64,000 bases of DNA from Umbilicaria muhlenbergii (taxonomy: Eukaryota; Ascomycota; Lecanoromycetes; Umbilicariales; Umbilicariaceae). A program made the position numbers and the translations under genes. Below, one piece after another: positions 33,380 through 44,216 of this stretch (the stretch's first letter is position 1; the number at the start of each line of letters is the position of its first letter). Where the stretch lies: positions 3,375,072 through 3,439,071 of the forward strand of contig KK106983.1 of assembly GCA_000611775.1 (NCBI GenBank), read 5' to 3'. Below the pieces are notes generated by a model. It searched no databases. It had not been told where the DNA came from and worked only from the letters and a program-made list of their open reading frames with translations.

Positions 33380-34575
33380 ATGGCCTCCCTCCAGCTCCCT
33401 CCAAGCCATTCTCCCAACCACCATTCCCAAACCTCAAACATGGATGTGCGTCCCCCCAATCCCCCTTCCCCACCCCCTCACTAACCCCCCCGTTACAGCC
33501 CGCCTATTCCCGACACTCGCGCCGCTCGCACCCAAACCTCCACCACCTCTCCCTCCTCCCCCTAACCCCGCACTACCCCCTCCCCNNNNNNNNNNNNNNN
33601 NNNNNNNNNNNNNNNNNNNNNNNNNNNNNNNNNNNNNNNNNNNNNNNNNNNNNNNNNNNNNNNNNNNNNNNNNNNNNNNNNNNNNNNNNNNNNNNNNNNN
33701 NNNNNNNNNNNNNNNNNNNNNNNNNNNNNNNNNNNNNNNNNNNNNNNNNNNNNNNNNNNNNNNNNNNNNNNNNNNNNNNNNNNNNNNNNNNNNNNNNNNN
33801 NNNNNNNNNNNNNNNNNNNNNNNNNNNNNNNNNNNNNNNNNNNNNNNNNNNNNNNNNNNNNNNNNNNNNNNNNNNNNNNNNNNNNNNNNNNNNNNNNNNN
33901 NNNNNNNNNNNNNNNNNNNNNNNNNNNNNNNNNNNNNNNNNNNNNNNNNNNNNNNNNNNNNNNNNNNNNNNNNNNNNNNNNNNNNNNNNNNNNNNNNNNN
34001 NNNNNNNNNNNNNNNNNNNNNNNNNNNNNNNNNNNNNNNNNNNNNNNNNNNNNNNNNNNNNNNNNNNNNNNNNNNNNNNNNNNNNNNNNNNNNNNNNNNN
34101 NNNNNNNNNNNNNNNNNNNNNNNNNNNNNNNNNNNNNNNNNNNNNNNNNNNNNNNNNNNNNNNNNNNNNNNNNNNNNNNNNNNNNNNNNNNNNNNNNNNN
34201 NNNNNNNNNNNNNNNNNNNNNNNNNNNNNNNNNNNNNNNNNNNNNNNNNNNNNNNNNNNNNNNNNNNNNNNNNNNNNNNNNNNNNNNNNNNNNNNNNNNN
34301 NNNNNNNNNNNNNNNNNNNNNNNNNNNNNNNNNNNNNNNNNNNNNNNNAGGAGGGGGAGGAGAAGGAGGGGGAGGAGGGGGAGAGGGGGGAGGACGCAGC
34401 AGAGAGGGAGAAGGAGAGGGCTGGGTTCAAGAGGAAGAAGAGGAGGGAGAGTGAGAGGGTGGTTGTGAGGGAGCTGGAGACGGGGGAAAGGGCGGTGGAG
34501 AAGCCGCCGGAGGGGGAAGGGGGATGGAAGGATGCGGCTTGGTTGCTAAGTGTGGCTACGAAGATCATTACATAG
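33380..34575 (+). CDS. Conserved-looking hypothetical gene interrupted by an assembly gap
   Basis: Starts MASLQLPPSHSPNHHSQTSNMD at 33380. A small intron (about 33446-33499, GTGCGT donor, CTCACTAAC branch site, TTACAG acceptor) leads to PAYSRHSRRSHPNLHHLSLLPLTP before the gap. After the gap, the frame ending at 34575 is Glu/Lys-rich and finishes EGGWKDAAWLLSVATKIIT. Whether the two flanks belong to one reading frame cannot be shown, because 763 N residues replace the centre. I recall similar SRHSR-HPNLHHLSL starts in fungal hypothetical proteins but no function. Confidence 0.45.
33586..34348. other. Assembly gap (763 N)
   Basis: Run of N flanked by C-rich sequence on the left and AGG/GGA-rich sequence on the right, suggesting low-complexity purine/pyrimidine sequence broke the assembly. 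Confidence 0.99.
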
Positions 34576-34944
34576 ATCGTACACCTTAGGGTGGCGATGA
34601 TGGCAAAGGCGGTGTCGGTAAATCTCTCCATTGCTGAGTGTAACTGACTTGCGTTTTGAAGTGACCGCCGATATGTGTAACCAACAGCTGTTCAACAACT
34701 TTCCTAGCGTTTGTCCAAGCGTTTGTCCAAGCGTTCGGTTCTTTATGCCGTGCCAGAAACTGCACCTGAGCTAAAGAGCCACTCCTGGGGAAAACATGCA
34801 AGGCATAACCACCAATCCCTTGTCGGACGCGAAACAGATAAAACCCCTCCATGCAATCATACCTCATCGATTTTAGTGACCAGGGAGATTTGAGCCGGCG
34901 AGGATATTCTAGTCGTCCAGGAGATCGATGACATCGACGGTTTC

Positions 34945-36078
34945 TTAATTCCGCGCAACTTTCTGAGCGCGCGCAGAAGCTAAAAGTGCCATGTATTCTT
35001 CGTCATCATGTCTCTCGGGGTCGAGGTCGTCATGCTCGCGCTTCAGGGTGACTACAGGCGTTACCTCGGGCTTTACTTGGATCTGTTGGGATAGTGTGAT
35101 ATCAGCCTAGGCTCTTGGATGGCAGGTATTGAGTTTAAGCCCACCGAACGTCGCCTGAGAAGTTCGATTGCTTCCTCACGGGTGAGCTCTTCGAGGGGAC
35201 GTCGCTCGAGCGGCACGGGGCTAGGCGTTCTGGGGATGATGAGCGTGCTTTGAAGTGACTCTAAAAACGTTGTCCATCAGCCAATCTGTTGCGGAGGAGG
35301 TAGTGGTAGGAACATACTCCGAGACCGATACTTGAAGTTGAAGACTGCAAACGGCGACTGCGGACCGTTGATGTACTGAATACCTACCACCCCGGGAGAA
35401 GGAATCTGTCGCTGTGGACCCAGGCTTGGAGGGTATCAGTAACCACAAAAGTAAGATCCAGGATAAAGCTCGCACCTTGCTCTGTGAGAAAGAGCTTGGC
35501 CTTTCAGGGCTTTCTCAGGCAAGGCGTCTAATGCTCTAAGTTTTCCAGCGTCCTTGGAGGTCGCGGCAGTATTCTTAAGTTCCACCTGATGAATTTCAAC
35601 TCTAATCAAGCCAAGACGGGAGACAAGATCCTTGAGGTTTGAATCTGAAGCGGCAACTGTATCCTCGCCTTGACAGCGTCAGCATATGCACGACCTGGCG
35701 CCCGCGTGACCTACTTGTCTTGATCTCGGCGAAATTGAATGCCTGTATGGACCAGCTTCCGTTCTGTAATCGCCGAGATCCGGTAAATCGATTGCGATAG
35801 ATCACACAGCCGAGATCCCTCAGACCTTCGCGGTTGATGATGAGTACGTGACTGTCCATGTTTTCACCGTCTATCGCAACGCAGATCAAGATGACTCGCG
35901 ACTTGGATCGGAAGGTTGGCTTGATAGTGTAATGGATTTGGAAGTCGACCCCCGTGAGGGCTTCAATGTACTTCGTCACCGCGTTACTTGGACCTGGCTC
36001 TTCAGCATCGTCATCATACTCCGGCAGTCTCTTTCCTTTCGCGCTGATGGTGACGTCTACATCATGGAGAATGGCCAT
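34945..36078 (-). CDS. DUF7918 domain protein
   Basis: Member of a large fungal family of unknown function, expanded in many Pezizomycotina. Starts MAILHDVDVTISAKGKRLPE at 36078 (an upstream in-frame ATG at 36195 is less likely). Family landmarks in order are EPGPSNAVTKYIEALTG, FQIHYTIKPTF, GSRRLQNGSWSIQAFNFAEI, GKLRALDALPEKALKGQALSH, YINGPQSPFAVFNFKYRSR, LIIPRTPSPVPLERRPLEEL and TREEAIELLRRR. They fall in several exons separated by short introns (for example near 35690, 35400, 35250 and 35080). The last exon is Asp/Glu-rich and ends ARAQKVARN. Exact splice sites are approximate. Confidence 0.75.
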
Positions 36079-36722
36079 GATTGATGGCACCGCTGCCGAA
36101 TTCAATGGCGGATCTTGTGTTGTCGATTGTTTGGACGTGCTGCATACAAAGTGAAGTGAACGATGAAAGAACGCTAACGAAGCGACGACGGCCATTGTAG
36201 GGCTACACTCTAGGAGCTTCGACCTGGATCTTGACGTATGGAACCAACGAGAACGTACTCAAGCAGAACATGGGTCATTAGACAGCCTTGAACAAGGCTC
36301 CACCAAGACGCAAAGTTCATTCGAAATAGTAAGCTGTCGAAGCGATACACAGACAAGTGTGTATGAATTTAATCATGATGCTACCACGCTATGCAAGTAC
36401 GAAACGAAGGTGGAACCAGATCTCCCAACAATCTCAGCGCGTGACATGAATGACAGGAAGGAAACTCCAATGATCTATGCTTCGTCATTTCAGGCATTAT
36501 GAGCTTGAGAGGAGACCACCAAACGCCAGAAATCACCTTGCCGCGTGATGAGGCCCGCGCAGAGCAACTCATAACCAGCTAAAAGGACTGCCAAAGCCAT
36601 GCTGCAAATCTCCTAGCACAAACATATTTACCATGAAGACTTTACGCCAGCTATGTAATCATTGTCGCCTGCCCAGATTCGGCGTCGATCGTAAGGTTCA
36701 GTTCGGGATTGGTGCCTGTTCT

Positions 36723-37727
36723 CTACCAAGGTCCAACTCGAACAGGAAGGTTTGCCCCGTATGTTCCAGCAAGCAATTCCTGCCTCACGGAGTTGACGTC
36801 GTTGCCTCGACCGCCGAACTGCTGGGTTTGGGGTTGACCTCCCATCCAACCAAGGTTCATCCTCATCTCATCAACGGCTTCTTGGAGCTTTCCATGAGCT
36901 AGCTGATTATGCTTTGCGAGCTTTTGGTCCCATCCTCCATACTGCAGCTGTATTCCACCAGCTCGCTTCGCCGCTTCTTGTATGACCAGTGCCCAAGCTT
37001 TCGATATCTCGTCGTAGGCGTTTTGTTTGTGTAGGTTGTTCTGGAAGGTATCCCAGTTTGGAAGGCGGTGAATGATATCGGTAGCTCCGTCGAGGAAGCC
37101 GAGTGACTGAGTAGCCTGAGATTCGTTGGGCGGCAAGAAGTGCGGAGTAAAGTCGTTCAGAGCATCCAACAAGGCCAGCAGAGCTTGCTTTACTCGGTTG
37201 TATGCATAGTCAGATGTAGCATTGCCACCGAAAGGAAATGACGCCTGCAGAGCGGACTCGTAGTTGTTGAGAACACTAAGAGCGGATGAAACACTGGGCC
37301 GAGGTGCTGTATTGACAACTTCTGATCCGATGTCTGGATGCCGCTCACAAATAGATCGTAAAACTCCCCGTAGGGAATCCACATCCAAAGTTTCCAAAAG
37401 CCTCGAGAGTGCGAGAGGGCGTCCAGCAGGTCCTGATTTGGCTCGCTTCATTTGTCGAGGTGTAGGTAGGGAGCGTGACGCAACGCCCGGGGAATTCGAG
37501 GGAGATGGGGACATTCGATCATCAGGCGAAGGCTCATCATCTTCGGCTTTCCGCTTTCGATTTGTTGGACTGCTATGTGGGAAAGACACTACGCCCAGTG
37601 TTAGCACATTTTCGAGGTATACCCGCCCATCCCGCTGATACGTACTCGTACTTGAACGTGTTGGGGAAAGATGGGCGTTGTGGAGCTGATGAGGAAAGAC
37701 TGGGGGACTAGCAAGGATGCTATTCAT
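36723..37727 (-). CDS. STS1: Tethering factor for nuclear proteasome (Cut8/Sts1)
   Basis: Anchors the 26S proteasome at the nuclear envelope. I start at 37727 ([15 protein letters not shown]) because the longer frame to 37832 has a non-conserved leader. An intron at roughly 37589-37651 has several possible GTACG donors. After it come the basic nuclear-targeting region [20 protein letters not shown], then the helical domain [31 protein letters not shown] and the six-helix bundle ([48 protein letters not shown]). All are typical of Cut8. The C-terminus is Gln/Gly-rich. Confidence 0.88.
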   Translation of the reverse strand: MNSILASPPVFPHQLHNAHLSPTRSSTSTYQRDGRVYLENVLTLGVVSFPHSSPTNRKRKAEDDEPSPDDRMSPSPSNSPGVASRSLPTPRQMKRAKSGPAGRPLALSRLLETLDVDSLRGVLRSICERHPDIGSEVVNTAPRPSVSSALSVLNNYESALQASFPFGGNATSDYAYNRVKQALLALLDALNDFTPHFLPPNESQATQSLGFLDGATDIIHRLPNWDTFQNNLHKQNAYDEISKAWALVIQEAAKRAGGIQLQYGGWDQKLAKHNQLAHGKLQEAVDEMRMNLGWMGGQPQTQQFGGRGNDVNSVRQELLAGTYGANLPVRVGPW

Positions 37728-38771
37728 GACTGCAACGATAGCAATCTCAAAGGTCTCGAGTCGAGTTGAGAAGCTCGCGGCAGAGCCGTGACGTTTGATG
37801 AAGGTCAAAAGAAGAGGGGAGCACAGATGCACTTGTTTTGGAAAGTGCTTCTACGTTGGCCGACGTGCAGCCGCTTCGTCAGCCTTATTCGCATGGCTGA
37901 TGCTTCCCAATAGAGAGTGCCTGCACGTATCACTCATTTCCCGCAGGCTTCAACTTCCAGTACTACTGCTTCTTACAGTCGATGAGGAACGTGTCGCTTA
38001 GACAAGGAGCAGATATGCTGATGGCCAGCTCATAGGCCGTGAACGTGGCATCGGTCGAAGATCTAAGAAAACTCGTCGACATAACACAAGGATGATAGGG
38101 CACAAGATGAATGCAGCTCTTGATGACTCGGGATGATACGGAGTATGCATCAGAAAGCTCTGCTTGTTTTGTTCCGGTACAGTGGCTGCTGCCGGGACTC
38201 GGGTTAAAATGAATTACCACAGCATCGAGCTGAAGTCATCGTCTCAATAACAAAAGACATTATGAAAGGACATCTACCGTTTTCTCTTCGTTGACGGACT
38301 ACTCATCAACTCCCAGGTCCGAATTAAGGAAGGCGAATACAACCACTCTATCATCAACAGCGTTTGCACGACAGCGAATGGTTCAAAAAGCTCAAGGAAT
38401 TCAGACCAGAAAACTGCCTCACCAGCTAGCTTCCTATGCCTGGCCGGCCTGTATTGGCTGTGCCACAAACTACCTATAATGCCAATCGAAATGGTCTTAC
38501 ATTTCTTACTTTGCTACTTCAGCTTGTACGGCACCTGCATGGATTCATCTGATCGATGCCTGCTCGTCGCAAGTTGTGATTTATATGCGGTCCATACCCG
38601 TATCGAGAGGCGCTTACAACGCTTACAGGTATATTGCAGTACCTGCAGAGCCCCACACTTCGTCTTTTCCATTACTCACGTATTGAGTGCCCTTCAGCTA
38701 CAAAAGATGCCTTCTCTCTGTCTTTCACCTGAGCTTCATAAGTTTCCTTACTACCATTATTTCCCGCAATC
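37728..38771. other. Intergenic region, no gene seen
   Basis: About 1 kb between the divergent STS1 and CFEM genes. Only short open frames without recognisable content. Likely both promoters and 5' UTRs. Confidence 0.45.
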
Positions 38772-39893
38772 ATGCAGTTCTACAATCTCATCACAGTCAC
38801 AGCCGCTCTAGCAGTCTCCTTTGTCAATGCACAGGAGATTTCACAGTCTGTAGCAATATTGAAGGGACTACCTCCATGCACCGTATGTCATAGTATCTCC
38901 CCCTTGGAGGACAGGCATCTTCTTACCTACAGATGCTTACGAATTGCATCTTCAGCAACCGTGCATTGCCGCAGGGCTCGCAGCCACTGGCTGTAACATT
39001 ACTGATATTTACTGCCTCTGCAATAACCCTGTTTTCACCAATGTGACCGGACATTGCGAGGCAGAAACGTGCAGTAGAACTGTGCTGGAAGGTATATCAA
39101 CCCTTTTTCTTCGACAACACTTTTCCCCAATATATGGAAAAAGTTGTATTATTTTCTCTTTTCAGACCTATAACTAACGCGTACTGTCTTTCATCCTTGT
39201 CGCCTCACAGAAATTTCCGCCGCAATTCCTATCATCTGCGCACCCGTCGGCGGCTACATGAGCACCGTCTACACAGCCAAAATCCCCAACACACCATCCT
39301 GCGCTGTAAGCCTCTCCAACCATTCAAACAACCTTTACTTCCTTACTCCCAAACTTGGTCTTTCATTGATCCATCCTAATAATCCCAACAGAACAATTGC
39401 ACTTCCACCGCTCTAGCTTTCAGTCAATGTGCTCCCAATAACCTTACATGCATGTGCACCAGCCCGAGATTCCTCAACGCATACGGTCCCTGCGTCTCCG
39501 CCATCTGCGACGCTAGCGATTATGCCGGTTTGACTCCCCTCTCCATCTTTCTTCCTTACCAGGTGGTGCTATATCATTCCCCTCGTGACCTCTGTTATGC
39601 TGAATAGCTTGCTCCTCCGCAACTAATTTGTCTAAATAAACAAAGCCCTCAGATCCTCCTCCTCTGCCACGTGCGCCGCGGTTGGCGGCCCAGGCCCTTA
39701 CAACGCCTCCCTGGTCGGCGGTTACTTAAACTATTCGATCCCAAATGGTGTGTCACAAACGGTACCGCTGGAAAGTTCCACGAGTACGTCTTCGCCGGCA
39801 ACTTTCACTGGTGGAGCAGAGGTTATAATGATGGCGGCTGGAGAGCTTCAGGTGGTACTTGGGTTGGTGGTGGGGATGGTGATGATCTTGTAA
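38772..39893 (+). CDS. Secreted protein with two CFEM domains, probable GPI anchor
   Basis: CFEM proteins sit in fungal cell walls and membranes; some bind heme or act in host contact. Signal peptide MQFYNLITVTAALAVSFVNA. Exons: 38772-38882, 38956-39091, 39211-39305, from 39392, and a last exon from about 39643. After splicing the first CFEM reads LPPCTQPCIAAGLAATGC then YCLC, GHC and AETC (eight Cys). The second reads TPSCANNCTSTALAFSQC, LTCMC, YGPC and SAIC. A Ser/Thr-rich linker and a hydrophobic C-terminus (ELQVVLGLVVGMVMIL) suggest GPI anchoring. Introns fall inside or beside each CFEM. Substrate or role is not inferable. Confidence 0.85.
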
Positions 39894-40439
39894 AATGATG
39901 GGGAGAGCAAATGTAGAAGGTGGAGAGTAAAGTCACGACTGGACTGGCGGGAGTACAGGAAAAGTGAGTGGGCACATATTAGCTGACGGTGTACATAAAA
40001 GTCTTCTATGTATATGGTCATGCATCCTTCCGCAGTGTTAACTAGTCGTTTGAGCCTGAGATTTCCTAGGTGTGTTCGTCTGAGAGGATCTACACAGCTG
40101 AAGTCGCAGGTTTGGCGGAGTGAATACACGACGTGCTGACGGACAGAACACGCAGCGTGGTACAGTCTGATTCTCTTAGGCCAACAACCCTAAGACGCAA
40201 TCTGAGCTCAATCGTCAACTACCATCCGAGACAACAACATGAGTGACGCAGAATAGAAGCTTTTGCCATTGAGTCTTGTAAGACACTCAATGCACCGAGA
40301 ACCAAAGTTGCTCATCCACATCTACAGTAAGGGGGTAGTCGACCGTAAATGTTCCGCTCCAGAGAACAATTTGCGCCTGTAAAGAAGAACGAATGCAGGA
40401 CCAGCAACCCAGCGCTATGCCAAAACAAACCAGGCAGCT
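39894..40439. other. Intergenic region between convergent genes
   Basis: About 550 bp after the CFEM gene and before the MTR4 stop. No coding content recognised. Confidence 0.4.
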
Positions 40440-43400
40440 TCACAGATAAAGCGACTGTGCAGCCACGATATCCCTCCGGACCTTCGTAAGCGACTGCTCG
40501 AACTTCTGTTCCAAATCATCACTGCCCATGACCTTCGCGGCCTGCGCCATCTGTCTCAGCAGTTCCTCCAACCGTCTGAATAAGCGGATCAAGCTTCCTT
40601 CGTAGACGTCGGTCATTTTACTACAAGGGATCAGCACGCACGCATAAAGATACCGCACGTAACACTGAGGTCGTTGAGCGCTTACCATATCTCCGCAAAA
40701 GACTTGCCGTGCGCCCACGCGTACACAACTTCCATAAGCTGATACTTGAACCCCTGCACATACTCATCCTCGTTGAGGGCCAATTTACTCTCCTGAGACA
40801 CTTTGGCAATGATCCTCGCCTGGGCCTGGATTTCTCGGAATGGTTTCGCGAGTTCTTCCTTCAAGGCTGGGGCTTCAGCCTTCTCTTCAAAGATGAAGAC
40901 GCTCAGCACCGCCGCGCACATTTCCGGAGTAAGCTCGTTGAAGAATCGGTTGAACAAAAGCTCGCTCAAGAGGAGCTCGTCGCCTGTGCTGATTTCACAC
41001 GCCACTCGTGCTTTGAGCTGGACGACTTCGGCTTCGTTGATGAATCCGAAGCGGCGAAGCACCCGTTTGCGACATTTGAGCTCGTCCAGTTGCATTATTG
41101 AGAGGGCAACGGTGATTTGCTTCTTCACGGCTTTGATTTTGTCGGTGAGCTCCATCTTCTCGGCGTACTGGTTGTAAAGGTCAGGTAGACGGGGGGAGTT
41201 GTCAAGAGGGTTCGACAAGAGTCGGGATTCAAGGACTTCGATTTTCTGTTCTCACGTCAATTGTAGATCGTTAGCGGTGGGAAGTGTGGAACTGTACCCT
41301 TAGCAGCCTCTTGAAGGATTCGTCAGTGATGCCCATATTCTCAATTGGGTCGAGCACGGCAATGCCATCTGGAAACCTCCGCTTGACCTCATCCAAAGAC
41401 TTCCTTACAGAGTTTCGCTGATCAGCGGACTTCAGATCCTTAGGCGGGAAGATTCTGACGTGAGCGATGGACTCAACACAGGATAGTAGCACAGGAACCA
41501 CTTCCATTCGGGCTTTCTCTCCCTCTGCAGGCGGTCGAATGCCTTGTGGTAGATCCTGATGCGTCCGAGTCCCGTTTGTAGCCCCTGCGTCAGCCACAGG
41601 GAGTAAAACATCTAGTATGAAAGACTGCTGGGGCGTGATGTCTTCTGGCTTCTGGTCTCTAGCCGGTTTTCTTGGTGTATAATTAATGACAGCTCCCCAA
41701 CCGAAGTCGTAGTCCATATGCTTGATCCTGACTAAACGGCCAGGCTGCATAAATTGCAAACAGTAATTCGGATGGTTGATGACATCGCGCATGTCCTTAC
41801 TGTAGGTCGCAAGTTGTTTCCGCAGATCATAGTATTCACGGATCGTGCTTTCGTCAGCAATTTCAATGCTTGATCTCTGGGTTTCAAGATCGTGTAGTTC
41901 TAAAAGGAGTGTCAGCTTAGCACCTTTGAGGTCTTGACCTGTAAACTTGCCTTTCTCCAGTCCTGAAACGCTGGCCGTGTTCTGGAACTGATAAAAACAT
42001 CGCTCGAGCATAAACTCAGGCGAAATACCCTCCACTCGCATTAGATTAAGTATCATGTTGTACCCAAGGTAGAAAGCAGAGTTTAGCTTGTCTTGCTCGC
42101 CACGAACGATTTCCTTGGCAACCCCTGGCTCCATCTTCTCGTCAATCATCATGATCACAATGCCTCGTTCGTCAAGACCTCGACGGCCCGCTCGTCCGGA
42201 CATCTGTACAAACTCCGACGGTGTGACCCAGCGTTGACTCACGCCATCGAATTTGCGCACACTCGTGAAGACGACGGTTTTCGCAGGCATATTAAGACCG
42301 ATGGAAAATGTTTCAGTGGCAAACAAGACTTTGATCAAACCCTCTTGGAACAAGATCTCGATCGTTTCCTTCAAGATTGGCAGCAGCCCCGAGTGGTGGA
42401 TGCCAATGCCTCGTTTCAGGAGTGGGAGGATGTTGTGGATTTGCGGCAGTTGTTTGTCTTCTTCTGACAGCATCTCCAACGCACTATGAAATACCTTCTC
42501 GACCATGGCCTTCTCCGAGTCGTCGTTGAAGGTCAAATTGCTCATTTGGAGTGCGTATGCTTCGCACGCATTCTTGCTAAAGCTGAAGACGATTACCGGA
42601 TTGTAATTCTTCACCATGATCATCTTGACGATTTTATAGATATCCGACGGGCCTTTGGTACCGCCTTTGTTCAACTTCTTGTCTTTACCCCTACCTTTCC
42701 GCTTCGCCAAAGCATCTGCAGGATCATCTCCTTGCTTGTCAGCTATGGTAGTCATCGCCTTGTTGAAGTTGTCTTCTCTGAAAACTCCCTTTTCGTCCAC
42801 AATGAGATGGATCCCATCCGCTCCCGCAGGAAAGAAGTAGTGCTGCAACGGAGTTGGCCGAAAATCCGTGTACACAACGTGACACGGCTGGCTATGCGTC
42901 TTCGTAATCCACTCCGCAAACTGCATCGCGTTGGGAATCGTTGCTGATAGGAAAACATAGCGTACTTTGTCCGGCAGGAGAATGATGGTCTCCTCCCAGA
43001 CCACCCCACGAGCTATCTTGCTTAGCGGTGTGACTGTCTTGCCATAATGGTATCTTACCTTTGTCTCGCAAGTAATGGATCTCGTCAAAAACGACCCATG
43101 CCACCTCTCTCATAATCTCGGAGCCTCTATATAGCATAGACCGGAGAATCTGCCGTTCCGTTAGATTGATCATCAAGTGGTTTCCCTGAAACTGTACCTC
43201 TGTAGTCATCACTAGACAAGTCGCGGTTGGGTTTATGGTCACATCCCCAGTCATCAAGCCCACATCTCCGAACTCTGCTGCGAATTCTCTGTACTTCTGG
43301 TTGCTCAGAGCTTTTATGGGACTCGTATAGATCACCCTCTGATTGTTCTTCAAACTTTGTGCAATCGCATACTCGGCCACGACAGTCTTGCCTGCACTTG

Positions 43401-43986
43401 TATGGGCTGAGACAAGGATACTTTCTCCTCTTTCAATAGACGCAATAGAGACCTGTTGGAAGGGATCTAGGGTGAAAGGCCATGTCCGCGCCGGCGTTTC
43501 TGGAGGTTTGTGCTCTGAGATTAGAGCATATTTGTAGTCGGGAGGTAAAGCGACCTGATGTCTAACTTGATGTGACAAAACCACTGCTGTACCCTCCTTT
43601 GACGCTTGTAGCCCAGCAGAAGCCGCGACCTCTCGCGACTGCTCGGTCTCGAAGGAATCTGTAACCACTGGCTCGGGTTCTGCATCTCGCCGTTGTCGCT
43701 TTGCCTCTGGCAGTCCTCCGTCATCTGCTTGATCTTGCCGTTGTCGCTTTGCCTCTGGCAGTCCTGCGTCATTTGCTTCATCATGATCCGAGCTCGCTGA
43801 CTGCAGCCTAGTCAACCCTGCCAGAGAGGTATCTCCATTGCCATCAATGCCCTCAGATACGTCCTTCACCTGTCCATCTGCTTGTCTCTTCTTATTCTTG
43901 TCTTTCTTGGGTTTGTGCTTCACATGCCCATTAGGTGCTTTTGAAGCTTGCGGTTGGTCGTCGAAGACGTCAAACAGCTCGTCCAT
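40440..43986 (-). CDS. MTR4: ATP-dependent RNA helicase Mtr4 (exosome cofactor)
   Basis: 3'-5' RNA helicase of the TRAMP complex and nuclear exosome. Starts [12 protein letters not shown] at 43986. Helicase motifs: SAHTSAGKT (Walker A), [30 protein letters not shown] (motif II), [27 protein letters not shown] and [10 protein letters not shown]. The arch/KOW region and C-terminal DSHCT domain follow ([37 protein letters not shown]). Introns include a 51-nt in-frame one inside TTE|ILRSML and others near 43020-43070, 41230-41300 and 40620-40690. The N-terminal tail has a 16-residue tandem duplication (GLPEAKRQR twice). Because one intron is in frame and stop-free, a naive reading gives a protein with about 17 extra residues. 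Confidence 0.95.
43690..43785 (-). repeat. 48-bp tandem duplication in the MTR4 N-terminal coding region
   Basis: Two adjacent 48-bp copies encode the basic/acidic unit containing [12 protein letters not shown] and [12 protein letters not shown]. The length keeps the frame. Confidence 0.75.
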
Positions 43987-44216
43987 GGCTAGAGATCGTA
44001 TGGATGAACTGAACGAAACCGATGGGAAACCTTCCAAGACCAAAGTGTTTAATAATTCTAGGGCAATTCACATCAGAAATTATTGAAGGACGCGGAGACT
44101 GCCGAGATTTAAAGTTTCCTCGGCCAGAATTTCGATCCTCTCCATCAGCACCCCTCGATAGACACACCACTTTGACCTTGCTTGTGTCAATCCTATTCCT
44201 CACAGCAATCTTCGTC
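43987..44216. promoter_or_regulatory. Divergent MTR4/KH-protein promoter
   Basis: 230 bp between two start codons; both flanking genes act on RNA. Confidence 0.5.

Noticed and set aside
33573-34631. Long minus-strand frame across the gap
   Set aside because: Length comes from N residues; flanks are Ser/Pro low-complexity complements of the plus-strand frame.
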